From the NCBI RefSeq assembly GCF_000004075.3, contig NC_026659.2:1488001-1552000 (forward strand): 64,000 nucleotides of DNA, written 5' to 3'. A program made the position numbers and the translations under genes. The notes below the pieces were generated by a model, which searched no databases, was not told where the DNA came from, and saw only the letters and a list, made by a program, of their open reading frames with translations. This document shows, piece by piece, positions 31,836-48,660 of the stretch (its first letter is position 1; each line of letters starts with the position of its first letter). This DNA is from Cucumis sativus (Eukaryota > Streptophyta > Magnoliopsida > Cucurbitales > Cucurbitaceae).

Positions 31836-33271
31836 ATGGTACGTCCCTTTTCCTGTCTCCTCACATTTTAGGCTATGAATTATTCGTTTGTTCAACTAGA
31901 GACCAAAGGAAAATGTTAGTGAAAATTGAATTAGCGATAAGTAGTTGTTAATCCCGTCAAAAGCTCGTTGATTTGAGCCGTTCATCAATGTGTTTGGTTG
32001 GATTTGGATGAGGAGTGAGATCTGGATGCCACTAGTCTTACTGACCTGAACTCTGAAATGTGAAATGTTCTAATTTTGTTGTATATGATCTTAATCGACC
32101 ATCGACTGGGAGTAAGTTTGTTTAAACGATATGAATGTTTCCCTTTTTAGATCATTCCAGAGAAGAATCGCAAAGAAATTTCCAAGTACCTCTTTCAAGG
32201 TATTGAATTTTACTGTCGTCTGTGTTTGTTGTTTTTAGGGTTTTTTTTCTTGTTCATCTTCGTCCGGTTATTGATTGTTGGTTTGTTGTTGTTTTGCATC
32301 AGAGGGAGTTTGCTATGCCAAGAAGGACTACAATCTGGCCAAGCACCCGGAAATCGATGTGCCAAATTTGCAAGTGATCAAGCTGATGCAGAGCTTCAAA
32401 TCTAAGGAGTACGTTCGCGAGACATTTGCCTGGATGCATTACTACTGGTACCTCACAAACGATGGCATTGAGTTTTTGAGGACTTACCTGAATCTCCCTT
32501 CAGAAATTGTCCCGGCTACTTTGAAGAAACAAGCTAAGCCCGCTGGTCGACCATTTGGTGGCCCATCTGGAGACCGCCCACGGTAAATCTTCTGCTCTTC
32601 TTATGATGATTTCCTCCCCTTTGCTTATTGGTTTTTGCTGGGTTTTACTTTTAGCTTGTTGAGTTTACTCTGTATTAATGCTTTCTTGTTGTATAATTGT
32701 CAGTTCTAAACGTAGGTTATAACTGCTATGATTAGATTGGATTCATAAATTTATCCTTTTACATTGATATCACCGTACTACTGATTCTACACTGTACTGG
32801 TCTTTGAGTTGGTTTGTAGTTTGATTCTGACTGTTCATCAATCCTTATCCTATTGTATTGCTCTTTTTAGTGGTCCTTCAAGATTTGATGGAGAAAGAAG
32901 ATTTGGTGACCGAGATGGCTACCGTGGAGGTCCTCGTGGGCCTGGTGGTGATTTCGGTGATAAGGGTGGAGCCCCTGCTGATTACAGACCTTCATTCGGG
33001 GTATGCAATTTTACCACTCTTTCTATTTTTGCAATTTTGTTATTCATATGTTCAAATTAGATTTGCACATTGCAACTGCTAGGGACTGGTTGATCTTTAC
33101 ATTTCTAACATTAGTTACAGCTTTCTCTCCCAGTTGAGGATAGCAAAATTAATGGCCTTTTAAGTGATCTATGTTCGTTCTTCAATATCGCAGGGTCCTG
33201 GCGGAAGGCCTGGCTTTGGCCGTGGAGCTGGTGGCTATGGGGGAGCACCTGCACCATCAAATCTTGAATGA
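31836..33271 (+). CDS. RPS10: 40S ribosomal protein eS10
   Basis: Component of the small cytosolic ribosomal subunit near the mRNA entry/beak side. Exons: 31836-31838 (start codon alone), 32151-32199, 32303-32582, 32871-33000 and 33194-33271, giving 179 residues, normal for plant eS10. The plectin/S10 domain covers residues 1 to about 95 ([33 protein letters not shown]). The tail is Gly/Arg/Pro-rich ([22 protein letters not shown]), the site methylated in the family. The start is fixed by splicing directly after ATG into IIPEKN, matching Arabidopsis MIISENN. Another frame beginning at 31676 overlaps the leader but is a shadow. The site II promoter fits housekeeping expression. Confidence 0.95.
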
Positions 33272-36112
33272 ACGAACAACATAGGTGTATGGGAGTGTTT
33301 TTGTTAGTTTAGTTTCTAAGCAAATTGAATCAAAGATGTTGAATTAAACTCATGAGATCTTATCAGTTTTGTTTGCCTATAATTAATTGTTGGATATTTG
33401 GTTGCTGAACTCTCTTTAATGCCACCTATTACAGATTCCTCTAATCCCCTTCACACTTCTTTTATATTATGGAATTCATTAACTTATTTCTGAAGCATTC
33501 TAGCCTCATTTTCAATCTTGTCTTTTCTAAATATACTTCAATCAATAGTTCGATTGTACCTGTGTTTTGATCCCCAAATTTGTCTAACAAGGAAGGTGAT
33601 TCCTCTTGCATATAGGTTAGTGAATGTCAAAGGAACATTGTACTTTAATGAAACTAATAACATCATTAACCGTGGGGAGATGAGAATCCTGCATGGGAAA
33701 TCTCCATAGGCTCTCTCCTTGATGTCTAAATGTGCTTTTTACACACACAAGTTGCTGAACAATGATCGTGTTACCTTTGTTAAGGAATGTGACTTCTCAA
33801 TACATTTGCAATTTGCAATGTAAATGATGAATCTGTTTGTGCTTGGTACGTTGTATTATTGTATTGTACGGCTCATTGATGAAAAGATGACATCATAGTT
33901 TTCCATTGTTGAAATGCTTCTTTTTATGATATTTTTGAGCCAAACTTGAAGTTTTCAATCATTCACGTGAATTTCTTACAATGGATGAGCCGAGCCATGT
34001 AGTACACATAAAGAGGGTTTGTTCAAAGTTAATATGTTTGGCTGTCAAAGAGTCGACCAAGAACAGAAGGTTCTAACTCAACATGCAGATCTCTCGTGAA
34101 ACTTTAACCACCATATCTTCAAAAAGAAGTTGAAAAAAGTGCTTCTGCTTTCTCTCAAACTTTGAGGGAGTCTACACTTTCTTCTATCCTAAACTTTCTA
34201 GTTCTAGTAACCTTTTTTGTTTTATATCATTTTGTTATCAATTAACCTTTTATCCCTAGTTTTAGGTCGAACTAGTATATATGGTAGAAAACTGAGTTAT
34301 TTTGATCGAAGAGGATTAACCAGTGAACTAATAGTAAATGATGTGTATGAATCTATTTAGAATTTCATGATTTATTGTTGTCTTCTTATTGTTAGGTATA
34401 GTTCAACTTGGTTTGAAATTACTTGGATATTAAATTGTTGGAATGTTTGGCAAGAGGGTGTAAACAAGTTTCCTTAATATAGAAAGGACAACAACTAAAC
34501 TCTAATAAAAACTAAATGAATGTTATCAAATCAATCAAACCAACCACATTTTGGCAACACTAGTGCTGGAGAACAACCTCATATTTTGAACTTATGCGGA
34601 GCGAACTATTCGAACTATCTTGAATTGAGTAAAAGAGAGAAAAAGGGAGTGGTTTGAGAAGAAAAAAAATGCTGAAGATTTTGAAAAAGAAAGAAAAAGA
34701 GAACATGAACATATTGTGAAAACTTTTGGGGACTGATGGGGAAATCTTGGATGAAGTGAATTTAATGCATTGGGGGGACAAATCACAGCACTTTGTTATT
34801 AATTTCAAAGACACCCACAGGGTAACCTTTGCTGGAGATTGGGCTAAGATCTTATTTCTTCTAAACTATGAGGCCTTTTCTGCAATTTCCCAAATAAATA
34901 TTAATTTATTTTTAGGGTCCCTTTTGTATTTATAAGCCTCAACTATCTCAAGAGCAGTTGTGAAAGAAAGATCCCTTCTCTTTTCTTTTAATTCTTTTGT
35001 ATAGTTTTGATTATATATACATATACATGAAACAACCCCTTTTGTTTTAATTAATTATCTTTGTTTATATAGTCAACAACTCAACTCTCTTCTAGAAAGT
35101 TGAAGTTCAAATCTTCCCATCTATTATAATTGATTTAAAAAAAATAACAATAATCTTTTTCTAATAATTTTTTAATACAATTATAAAATCTTGGTAGAGT
35201 GCAATCTTATATAGAAAAAATAGGAAACCAAAAATTATAATAGATGACAGGTTTGAGTTGATAAATAAATGGAATAGTTGTACTATATGTTATTAGAATG
35301 TTAATACAAATCATAATTTCAAGCCAAATAAGTTAAATGGTTAAACAAATAACTAAAATTTGAGTTAATTTGTGTGTATTTTGACTAATTTTAGCAACTC
35401 ATTCTCTTTTGTTTTATAAAGTTATAATCTCTATTGACTATGGACCAATTCATGATAGTTAGCTTTAGGATTTACCATTTTTTTTTTTAAAAAAAAAGCA
35501 ATTGACAATTCCAACTCTTTTTTTTAATTAATGAATCCAAATTGTTGAACAACAAGCAACTGTATCATTTTTTTTAAATAGAAAGGAGGAGATTTTAAGA
35601 ATGTTGGATAAGGAGGAGAAAGAAAAATAAGGAAGTTGAAAGAGCAAATTTCTTAAAGTAGGGCTGAGCTGACCCAACTGCAACAGCAACAGCAACATTG
35701 TGTATGTAATCGATTTAAAGAAGGGAAAAAAATAAAAGGTAAGAAATTGCATTAATGGTGGTTTTAATTACATCTTATTGGAGTAGAGAAGGGCGTTTGT
35801 TTTTGGTGGAGGGAAAAAAGTCAGCTCTGATTCACGGATTTTCAAACCATTTTCAGATCAAAAAGGAAGAACACAGAAGCCAAGCAATCAAGCAATCGCC
35901 ATTGCCAATCGCTCTTCACATTTTTCAGACCTTACTTTTTCAAAAAGCCCCAAATTTTCACCTTTTTTTCAGAAACCCCATTTCTCATTTCTCTTCCAAT
36001 GCTTCCCCAAATATAGCATTCGTTTTAGATGTCAGTAACTGAGAATAAACAAACTTCCCCCAGTTGCTGATTCCCTTTGAAACCGCTTCTGGGTTTTCTT
36101 TCAATTCCTAAA
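33272..36112. other. Intergenic between eS10 and the MAP kinase
   Basis: eS10 3' UTR first, then AT-rich sequence. Around 34560-34930 composition is more balanced and a 69-codon frame exists on the plus strand, but it resembles nothing I know. The last few hundred bases are the MAP kinase promoter and leader. The frame upstream of the kinase ATG opens with TTG, not ATG, so 36113 is kept as the start. Confidence 0.5.
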
Positions 36113-39510
<3,398 letters not shown>

Positions 39511-41350
39511 CATGATCTAGATGCTGGAATTGAGCACTTGTTTTCTTTTTCCTGACTAGGATTTTACTCTCATGATCAAGTAGATAAGAACAGCAGTAAA
39601 AATTTGTATGCTTACCCATATAAATTGGAGTCCTCTGTATTGTACAAGGAGCTGATGCTGATTTCTGTGAGGGAATTGGGAGGTTCCCAGAATCTTGTCA
39701 AACCCCAATAATTTTAGGCTTTGTATGACTGAACGAATTCGAAGAAACTAAGAACAAAAAACAACCGAAAAACCGAATCGAAAACGGGGCAGAGTATTAG
39801 GTATTGGGAGATTTTGGAGGAAAGATTGTGGATGTTTGTACTTTCCATGGATCTAATGAACTAAGAAATAAAGTGAAGGGTGTAATGTTAGAGATGATCT
39901 CTTTGTATTTGCTTCAATGTTTGTCAATCAATTTGCATACTATTTTACTCTTAATTATGACTTCTCAACTCCATCTCATATTTTATGTTTGTGTTTGAAA
40001 TTTTGTGATTTTCGTGTTAGGGGAAGGTTTTTAATTAGGAAAGTGATTAATCCAACTAAATTTATAGGATGAACGTAAGTGTAAGTATCGCATACCACTC
40101 GAAGTTATAAGTTTGAATATTCATATCTATACTTCTTGTAATCTTCATTCTTCAAATGGTAGATAATTTAGTTCATTATAAATTGGTAAATTGGTTTGCA
40201 ATTGAAATCAAAATAAATTAAGAGTTGAGATTCAAACTTTTATTGAATGTACTAAAAGTGCATTAATTGTGACAATGGAAAGTGGGGAACCAAAAAAGTC
40301 ATATAATTTTGTTTTAAAATAAAATAAGTGATTTCACATTTTCTCAATTTTTTGGTCTGCCCAAATTTAGATGAATGCAAAGTTGTTTAAATTTATTATA
40401 TACTTTACACATTATAATATTTATCATTTTAATTTGTACGTGGACCTCATTGTGCTTCCATCTCACATCACCTTTTCCTCTCATTTTATTGGTCGTTAAG
40501 TAAGTAGGTATTTTGATAGTTAATTATTGTAAAATAAAATGTGTCTTATCTACTAAGTTATATTAGAAGTAACAAATTCGTTGTAGCAATAAGTGAGGTG
40601 GAAAGAAATTGAATCTCTAACTTCTTGATCGAACAACATGTGCGTTAATCAATGACTTATTGAATTAAAAGTTAAAATAAAATATTTGATCATGAAGAAG
40701 TTATTGTACAATAGTTTATATTCTACCGTGATTAACTAATGCGGACCAAGTAGATGATAGATGATGCCACCATGGACGGTTAGGGTAAGATGGACATAAG
40801 GAGGGATTGTTATTTTCATTATCACTAAACAAAACATTACCTTTTCTTTAAAAAAAGAAATACAAAAATGTTATGTGAGCATTTTCAGTAGCTATGAAGA
40901 CTTGAATCATAGATCAAATAAAACATAATTTTGACTTGAATCAACGGATACTTGAAACATTACGAACCAAAAGTGTATATTATAACAAAAAGAATATTAG
41001 AGTAAATACACGAAAAGAATGATGTACAACCATACCCACCGGAAGACGGGATAAGGGTATGTTAGTAACTTCACAAGAAGGAGATGAGAAGTAATATTAA
41101 TGACAAAAGTTGGAAACAAGTGCAACACTTAGATGAACAAAACTAACAAGACATAACAGCACATAACACAAACAAAACCAATACCTTGCCTTAAATAATA
41201 TAAGAAGTGTAAGGTTATTTTAGTAACTTAACCCTTATACCAAAGGTGACAATTCTTCTTTAACCAATTGGCTACGCAGCCTCCAAGAAACTCAAACTTC
41301 AATTTAAATCGATCCTAATTTTTCATAACTCTCGAATTCCATTTCCTTTC
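39511..41350. other. Intergenic between MAP kinase and hydroxylase
   Basis: Kinase 3' UTR (to roughly 39950), then AT-rich sequence, then the hydroxylase promoter and leader. No gene seen. Confidence 0.5.
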
Positions 41351-44300
41351 ATGACGACGGTGATTTCGGCCGTTGCAACCGCCGGGCCGTACCGGTATGA
41401 TTACGGGAGGTTGTTTCAACGCCCGGCCGCCGGAGCTCCGAGTCCAGGTTTTCCATGGCGGTGTTTTGCGAAACAGAGGTGGAGAAGGAGAAGATTGATG
41501 GTTGTGAAGATGAAGAAGAAGAAAAGTGAAGAAGATGAAATGGTTAAGGAATTGAAAATGAGTGTGGAGGAGAAAATGGGGAAGAAGAAAGCAGAAAGAG
41601 AGGGTTATTTGATAGCTGCAATTGTTTCGAGCTTTGGGATCACTTCAATGGCCGCCATCGCTGTTTATTACCGTTTCTCTTCCCAAATAATGGAGGTACT
41701 CTGTTCTCATTAGCGTATATGTGTTAAAATAAAACTAATCGATTCTATTAAATTATTTTATATCTAACTTATAAATTAATACTTGGTGTCATCCATAGAT
41801 TTCACTCTACATTCCAGCTCCCCTCTCTTCGTCGTCTCTATTATATACACATCAATATCATTAGTTGATTGAGTAGTAAATTAGTTTTTCATATCCTCTA
41901 AACTCCAATCAAATTCTATACTTTACATTTTTATTCATATTGTATTTTTACTTATACAATCCCATCAACAAAATTTACATATAGATTTGTGATTTGTGGT
42001 TGTTTGATGCATCTAATCATTTTGTAGCTAAATTACTTTTTTCTAAAAGCGGATGTATTTCGACTTTTAGGTGAGTTGCTAATTAAAAGAGATTTAAAAA
42101 AATTAAAATAAAAATGAGATCATGAAGTGTGTGAAACCATAAAAAAGAGAGTTTGATTGAAAATAGTTGTAACAAAATATTCAATCAAAACATGAATTTT
42201 AAATTACATTACATTACAAACTCATTTCATTACAATTCACTAAACTTCTAAAATATCCTCACTCATTATGTATTATTTAAACAATTTATCGAGACGTTTT
42301 TATTGAAACACGAATAATATACATGTTTAGTTGGAAAATGAATCTATATAATGTATGTAATGTGACATATTTTCATATAAAAAAGAAGTGGTATGCAATA
42401 AATGTGGTAAGAAATCTTTTTTAGCATTATGTTGGTATATACACTACCATTTCTATTTACAATTTGACAAGTTATGTGTTAATGACAAGTTTGAGAATTT
42501 TGCGTTCTGTTTTGGGACTTTCTCTTCTTTCCTCTTTCAATAATACCATGGATTTTCCTCTTTTCTTCTGCTTCATCTTTTTGTTTCTGCTTTTACTTTC
42601 ATCCTATGCTTTTATATATATATATATATTGGGATCTAACCCTTTTAAAGTGTTTTTAGGGTATGAAATTTTTATTATTACTCATGTATTCAAATACATT
42701 AACTAACTAAGTGATATAAAGAAATAGTTTGAAAATTTTAAATTGAAGATAAATTTATTTATGTTTTCGATAAAAAGAAAAGATATGAGTTTTATTATCT
42801 ATTTTGCAGGGCGGAGAATTTCCACTTTTAGAAATGTTCGGCACTTTTGTACTATCTATTGGTTCTGCTGTAAGTTACGTTATTTAAATTTCAAATGAAC
42901 TAAAAGAGATCGTTTGAAACATTTAAAAAGTCATTTCGACCAATTCTGAAAACATTTTTCACTGATGACAGGTGGGCATGGAATTTTGGGCGAGATGGGC
43001 TCACAAAGAGCTATGGCATGCTTCGTTATGGGATATGCATGAGGTAATTAATAATATAACGAAGGTGTTACATACAGAATATAATAAAGTTAAAAGAAGC
43101 ATATAGTAAAAGTTGTTATTATTGGGTAGTCTCATCACAAGCCGAGGGTTGGAGCATTTGAAAAGAACGATGTGTTTGCAATTATAAACGCGATTCCAGC
43201 CATTGCTCTTCTTTCTTTCGGCCTCTTCAATCAAGGCTTCTTTCCCGGCCTTTGTTTTGGTGCCGTACGTCTCTTCTTTCTCTCCTCTTTTTTTACTTTT
43301 TTTTTTTTCAATTATACTTTACTCATAGTTCATTCCATTTTTTTCTTAAATTTCAAACACTTGTTTTGTTTTTGTTTTTGTTAAGAATTGTGAAAAAATA
43401 TATTAAATAAAATAGAAATTTCAAAACCAGAAAGCAACCAACAGAATTTCGACTGAATCAAACCTAAAGATTGCTTCCATCTAAATCCAGAAATAAATTT
43501 GTAATTTATCAAATAGAGTATGAAGTAGATTAGATCTTTTTCTTTTTCTTAGAAATATGAAGCAATATTTAAAGTATTTCCTACTAATTTTATGAATATT
43601 GATGGATGATTCATACTTTCCAACTTTAGAATCATTCCAACCTAACTTAGCAAAGTGGTGAAGGAAAATGAAGTCCAAGTCAGCTTTTTGTATGACGTGG
43701 CTTTCCACGATTGGCAATTGTACAGGGTTTGGGAATTACGGTGTTTGGGATGGCCTACATGTTCGTCCACGATGGCCTCGTTCACCGTCGTTTCCCCGTG
43801 GGTCCGATAGCCGCTGTCCCCTACTTACGACGTGTCGCTGCTGCTCATCATGTACTTTTCGACTCGTCGTCCCTCTTGTCTATTTATTTTTAATATTTAA
43901 TACACTTTCAGAAACATTTTAAAAAATAGTAAATTTGATTAAAAAAATTAAAAAAATTATCAGTTATATTCTTATAAAATTTAAGAGTTTTGTTATAACT
44001 TATAAATATTTTAATTTATTTTGTTATTTTTAAAAATATTTATATTTTTAAAAATTTTGTTTATATAATTTTGTGCAGATCCATCATACGGATAAATTTG
44101 ACGGAGTTCCATATGGGTTGTTTTTAGGACCCAAGGTTAGTCTCGTCATTTTGTATGCTAAGTATGATTTCAAAGGCTGTATTGTTCATTCCCTGCCAAT
44201 ATTTTCAATTTTTATTTGGAAACATATTCACTATATTGCATATTCTTACACTTTGCTATTATTATTACTATTGAATTTGAAATTTATTAAAAGAATATAT

Positions 44301-44406
44301 ACTAATTGTCTTAAACGACGGCGTTCGTCTTCAGGAACTGGAAGAAGTGGATGGCGAGGAAGAGCTGCAGAAGGAAATTAGGAGGAGAAAGGTTTACAGA
44401 AATTAA
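41351..44406 (+). CDS. BCH: Beta-carotene 3-hydroxylase, chloroplastic
   Basis: Non-haem di-iron enzyme that hydroxylates the beta rings of beta-carotene to zeaxanthin via beta-cryptoxanthin, in plastid membranes. Seven exons: 41351-41695, 42810-42869, 42972-43043, 43130-43264, 43726-43851, 44079-44135 and 44335-44406, giving 288 residues, a usual plant length (about 300). The N terminus is a basic transit peptide. Hydrophobic spans lie at about 85-107, 119-140 and 175-200. The iron-binding His clusters are all present: HKELWH (146-151), HESHH (158-162), HDGLVH (219-224) and HHIHH (245-249). Exon phases are all 0. Intron 1 (1.1 kb) is AT-rich with no internal gene. Product feeds the xanthophyll cycle and ABA synthesis. 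Confidence 0.95.
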
Positions 44407-46290
44407 ATTCAATTTTCTTATAATGTTATAATTATTTTTATAAAAATTACAACAAGTAGTAAAAAAGAAAAGAAAAGAAAAGAAGAAAAAAAACACCACT
44501 CTCTTTTCTTGTATATTTATTTATTTTAATTTAATCTCTCTTTGAGGGGAAATTAAAAGGAGGGATTGCTGATAAGTTTTTCTATAAGAATTCTTTAGAT
44601 ATTTATATCTTTTAAAAATCAATTGATTTATCATATATATAATACAAGTATCATCTGATGGTCTAATTAAAATGGTAAGTAGATATATATATATCCTTTT
44701 TTTTTTTTTTTGTTGAAAAATAGAAATAAAGTGGGAAAAAAAAAGAAGTGTAACGCTTGCTTTCTAAAAAGAGAAGACGTGTAAGCAAAAGAAAGTTACA
44801 CATCTACTCAACTCATTTTTCAAAACTATTCACGTCATTTTCCTGCCGACGCGTCGTTCTTTCTTGGACTACTTGTCGCCCAATTTCCAAGACAAACAAA
44901 CCTCAACCATTTTTTGAAATCATCATTTTTATTTCCTTCCTCCCCCAGCTTTTCTTTTTACTAAATTACACATATGAAAATATTGTAATTTTATTCTTTT
45001 TACTTTTGTGCTTCTAAATTGTTACCATTTATTATTATTATTATTATTTTAATCTCTGTACACTTTTACAATTAAATTCATAAATGAAAATAAGTTCATA
45101 ACAATGTATTTGTAGATCATATTTAATTTCCGTCGTGTCTTCAATTTTATGTTCTTTAACTTCACAATCTGTTTGGAGCATAAATGAAACACACCATTTT
45201 AATTTCATCTTCAATTAAATTAATAAAATGATATGGACAAAAAGGGGGAAAAAACGAGATTGTAATTGGAATTTTCAAACCCAATATGAATAAATGGAAA
45301 AAGGAAACGTATACATTTTTCTTTCCTTGAAATCTAAATGGCCTAAGACTAATCTCACCAACCAAAATTGAATCTTAATTTTGAAGCGTGTGTGTACTAG
45401 TGTCGAGAATAAAAAATAACTTTAAACCACGATCATCTTCTTTCAAAACTATATAATTAGTTGAACATAATTTAGTCGTGTTCTTAACATTTTGTCCACA
45501 AGTCATATTTCTATCAACATTTCTATATTTTTATAAGTTTGAGATCGTGTAATAAGTGTAACATGTTTGATTGTCACTCAACCAAGGAATTTTCCCTTCT
45601 CCTCCTTAATTATACTTATCCTAAATGAAATTGTAATGTTTTTGTTAAGCAAGGTAAGGGTTGTTTAGTTTTCTTTCTAAATTTTGTCTAAAACCAAAAA
45701 TTAATGCAATGCAATGAGTGATTACAGAACATTTTGTTATACATAAATATGTGATTTAGTCATAAATTTTTTGTATAATTTTAGTTTTTAAGTTTAAAAG
45801 AATATATCCATTTGTTTCATGTACATTTTTATTTAAAAGTAAGTTTAAAAAGATTCTAAAAATATTTTTTGTTTAGTTTTTAAAAATAATTATATGTTGG
45901 TTTGAAATTAGAAAAATAGTTTGATTGGATATATGATTTTTTAAAATTATTCTTTTAATTTAAAATATCATATAATTGTTCAAAATAAAAGTAAGAATGA
46001 AGTTTTAAACCTATTTTTAAATTCGGACTAAAAAGGTACTTAAAAACAAAGAGAAAGAAAGTAAATTTATTTATAAACTTAGTAAACTAAAAAAAAAAGG
46101 TACCAAACACATATAGAAAGTAATAAAATTTTAATGAGTAATTATATTTGATCAATTTTAAAAATAATAATTAAAAATATTTTTAAAAAATAAAAAATAT
46201 AATTGGAAAGATTTTGACAAATTTTACTTTATTTTAAAAAAAAAAAAATATTACTGCATATTTAATTATTTTGAATCGATTTTAATAATT
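44407..46290. other. Intergenic between hydroxylase and small unknown gene
   Basis: Hydroxylase 3' UTR and AT-rich spacer. Short frames on both strands are low-complexity. No gene supported. Confidence 0.5.
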
Positions 46291-46299
46291 TTTCCAATA

Positions 46300-46345
46300 G
46301 TCAATGGGCCGAAGCCCAATGGGCCAATTTTGGTGGGCTAATTGA
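46300..46345 (+). promoter_or_regulatory. Dense site II promoter cluster
   Basis: Four TGGGCY motifs in 35 bases: TGGGCC 46305-46310, AGCCCA 46313-46318, TGGGCC 46320-46325 and TGGGCT 46334-46339. This density is typical of plant nuclear genes for ribosomal or mitochondrial proteins. It lies upstream of the small gene at 46767 and was not carried into the right-hand duplicate. Confidence 0.75.
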
Positions 46346-46766
46346 AAGAATGAAAGCCCTATAGATAAAGCACTTAATGTGAACCATGAAGGTTCACGAA
46401 AGTTCCACTCCCCAATCCAACTCCAAAACTCTCAGCTTCGATATAAGCCAATCCAGCTCAACACCGGAATAACGTCGATTGCACAATATCGGAGTTCGGA
46501 CACTCTCATCTTGCTCTTCTCCTACCTTCTAAAATTCATATCTCATGTAACTCTTCATATTTTTCCTCCCTCCCATCAATCTTTCTCAATCGGTGTTTAA
46601 ATTTTCGTCTCTTTTCCTTAACATTACTTTTCTTGAAATTCTTGATCCTAAGTTTTGTTATTTTCATTTTATGATCAGATTTAATACACAGTCTCAGCTT
46701 CTGTTACATTCAACTCATTGGTCTCTGCGTTTGGGGAAGCTTAACTGCTCAAAGTTGTATAATACT

Positions 46767-47564
46767 ATGCGTGGTGCAGCTGCCTTCTTGACTGTAAAGA
46801 ACAAATCTAAACTGATCCATCCTCCGAAAGGATCATGGGGTATTGACCCTTCTCTTTGATTGATTAATCTTTCCATTTCTTTTTGGTAAATTACAAGATT
46901 GGCTCCTAAGTTTTCAGAGTTTTGTTGATTTTGTCTTTGTACCTTACAAAATTTCTAATAAGTTCTGAACTTGTAAAGTTAACTCCCTGTGTTTTAAAAT
47001 GTTTTTTTAATTGATCTCGGAATCTCAATTTTGTATCTAATAGGTTAGGTTGTGATTTCGAAACACTTGCATGACACACATTTTTAAGGGTCTCTTAGTA
47101 GGTTGATTTTAGGTGTAAGCATTGAACAATAAAATTAGTGAAAATAAGTTTAGTGATTTGTTGAGTGCGAAAGTGAAAGTTAAAAAACTTATCAAGGTAT
47201 ATTAGTTAAACTTATAATTCAAGCATACAAATTTTGCTATCTATTTGAAGCTTTTTTAGTTTCTAAAGTACAAAGATTATGTTCACAAAAGTTAATGGAC
47301 CAAACATATAATATAATTTTGCTATCTGTTTGGTTCGTTGCTTGAAACAATTGTTGGACTGCGATTTGATTAGGTAGTCTGACTTCCACAGTACAAAGGC
47401 AAGGAATGAAGAATGATTCTGAGGGAGAGTCTGTGGTTACAAAAGAGAAAGCTGACCCAATTGCAGCGTTCAGTAGGCCTCCACCACTCCCCCCCCTTCT
47501 TGGTCCATTGGCTGTTTTTTCATTGTTAGAAACATATTTGAGTCCTGATGGAAACGATGACTAG
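46767..47564 (+). CDS. Small conserved-looking protein, function unknown
   Basis: Two exons, 46767-46839 and 47374-47564, encode 87 residues. The splice joins TGG-G to GT-AGT in phase. The sequence has a basic N terminus (MRGAAAFLTVKNKSKLIHPP), an acidic middle (EGESVVTKEKADP), then FSRPPPLPPLLGPLAVFSLL, a Pro-rich motif running into one short hydrophobic segment, and an acidic end. I do not recognise a named family. The dense site II promoter and basic N terminus suggest a mitochondrial protein, as inference only. An in-frame ATG upstream (46671) could lengthen it by 32 residues; I chose 46767 because the upstream part looks like leader. A decayed duplicate at 49400-50192 has changed while this copy stays open, which supports it being real. 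Confidence 0.65.
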
Positions 47565-47641
47565 AACGGGATGTTTTGTAATACCTTTTGGCTGAGATCA
47601 AGTGTAGTATCTGTTCTAGAAGGGGATGTCTTGTATGTTCA

Positions 47642-48660
47642 TTAACTGTACCATTTCCACGACCTCGCTATTACCATGTATGATATTTTCCTTGTTTGTG
47701 AAATAAAGTAAAATGAAGAGTACGTAAAAAAAAAGTGGAGACCCAAACGTATTAAAATCTTTAGAAAGGGCTTGCAAATGTTCCAGAGAAACTTGAAGAG
47801 AATTATACAGATCTTTGGCATCCACTTTACCCAACGTTGTTGAGAAACTTTTATCAGCCCTACAGGAGTTTATGTATTTTTAATGTTAAATAAGGAGCTT
47901 TTTTCATGAAGATCAATGGCATATGGTATTAATTTTGACTTACATTCATGGATTGCTGGATACTTAGTACGCAATAAAGTCACGAGCTTCATTATAGCCT
48001 GATATTAGTTATAGACGAAGCCCCATCAGATCAAAAAATTGTATATATTTTTAATACACACAATTTACTTTGATTTCAATTGAATTGAATTAACATTGAA
48101 TGATTTTACTCATATCTGAATGTTGAGTGATCGAAGTGGTTGGAAATGGATCCATATGCCTTTGCTCTTTGTATATTCCTCTTTTAGCTCTTCTCATTTT
48201 GAAAAAAAAAATGTTGGAAATGATGGCTTGAGTACTTACTAAGATTTGGTGTCCAGTTTTTACTGGTGGTTCAATCATAATTTGTGCCTTCCTGTAAAAG
48301 AGTTGCATTTGATGCAAGTAAGATTTTAAATTTCCAATACAATTGAAATTATCAGGTACTGAGATTATTGCATGGTTATCTCAACTGTATAGTTTTTCCT
48401 TCTTCTTCATTCATGATGTCAATGAAGGTGCAACCCTTGGTGAAGGGAATCTTCATGTTCTTCCACTCTGCTATGTTAATTAGGGTTGTTAATCTTTCAA
48501 AATGAAAGAATATGAATTGGAGGGATGAACTAGATAGAACTACTTAATTGCCAGATTGCTCCTGCACTGGAAATGCCTCTTTTGTAGACGTTATGAATTC
48601 TAAACTTCACATCTGGACCCATGCTTTGAGTTAGATTTCAAAGTAACTCATAGCTTCCAG
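47642..48660 (-). pseudogene. NTF2-like gene, truncated duplicate (exons 2-6)
   Basis: Counterparts of exons 2 to 6 of the intact gene at 50262-51615 are present in order, but there is no exon 1: the duplication ends in intron 1. Exon 2 has lost its AG acceptor (CTGCTGG for CTGCAGG) and carries a one-base deletion that brings an early stop (GAAATCTAA). Exons 3 to 6 remain fairly open (for example WLIKVSQQRWVKW in exon 6). Most likely a non-functional host gene fragment. Confidence 0.85.

Noticed and set aside
31676-31951. 91-codon plus-strand frame overlapping the eS10 leader
   Set aside because: It runs through the promoter motifs, the eS10 start codon in another frame and intron 1; no family resemblance.
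34726-34935. 69-codon frame near 34.8 kb
   Set aside because: No recognised motif, no splice-consistent extension and AT-rich end; more likely chance.
36077-36112. Upstream extension of the MAP kinase by 12 codons
   Set aside because: The extension opens with TTG, not ATG; the ATG at 36113 gives the expected N terminus.
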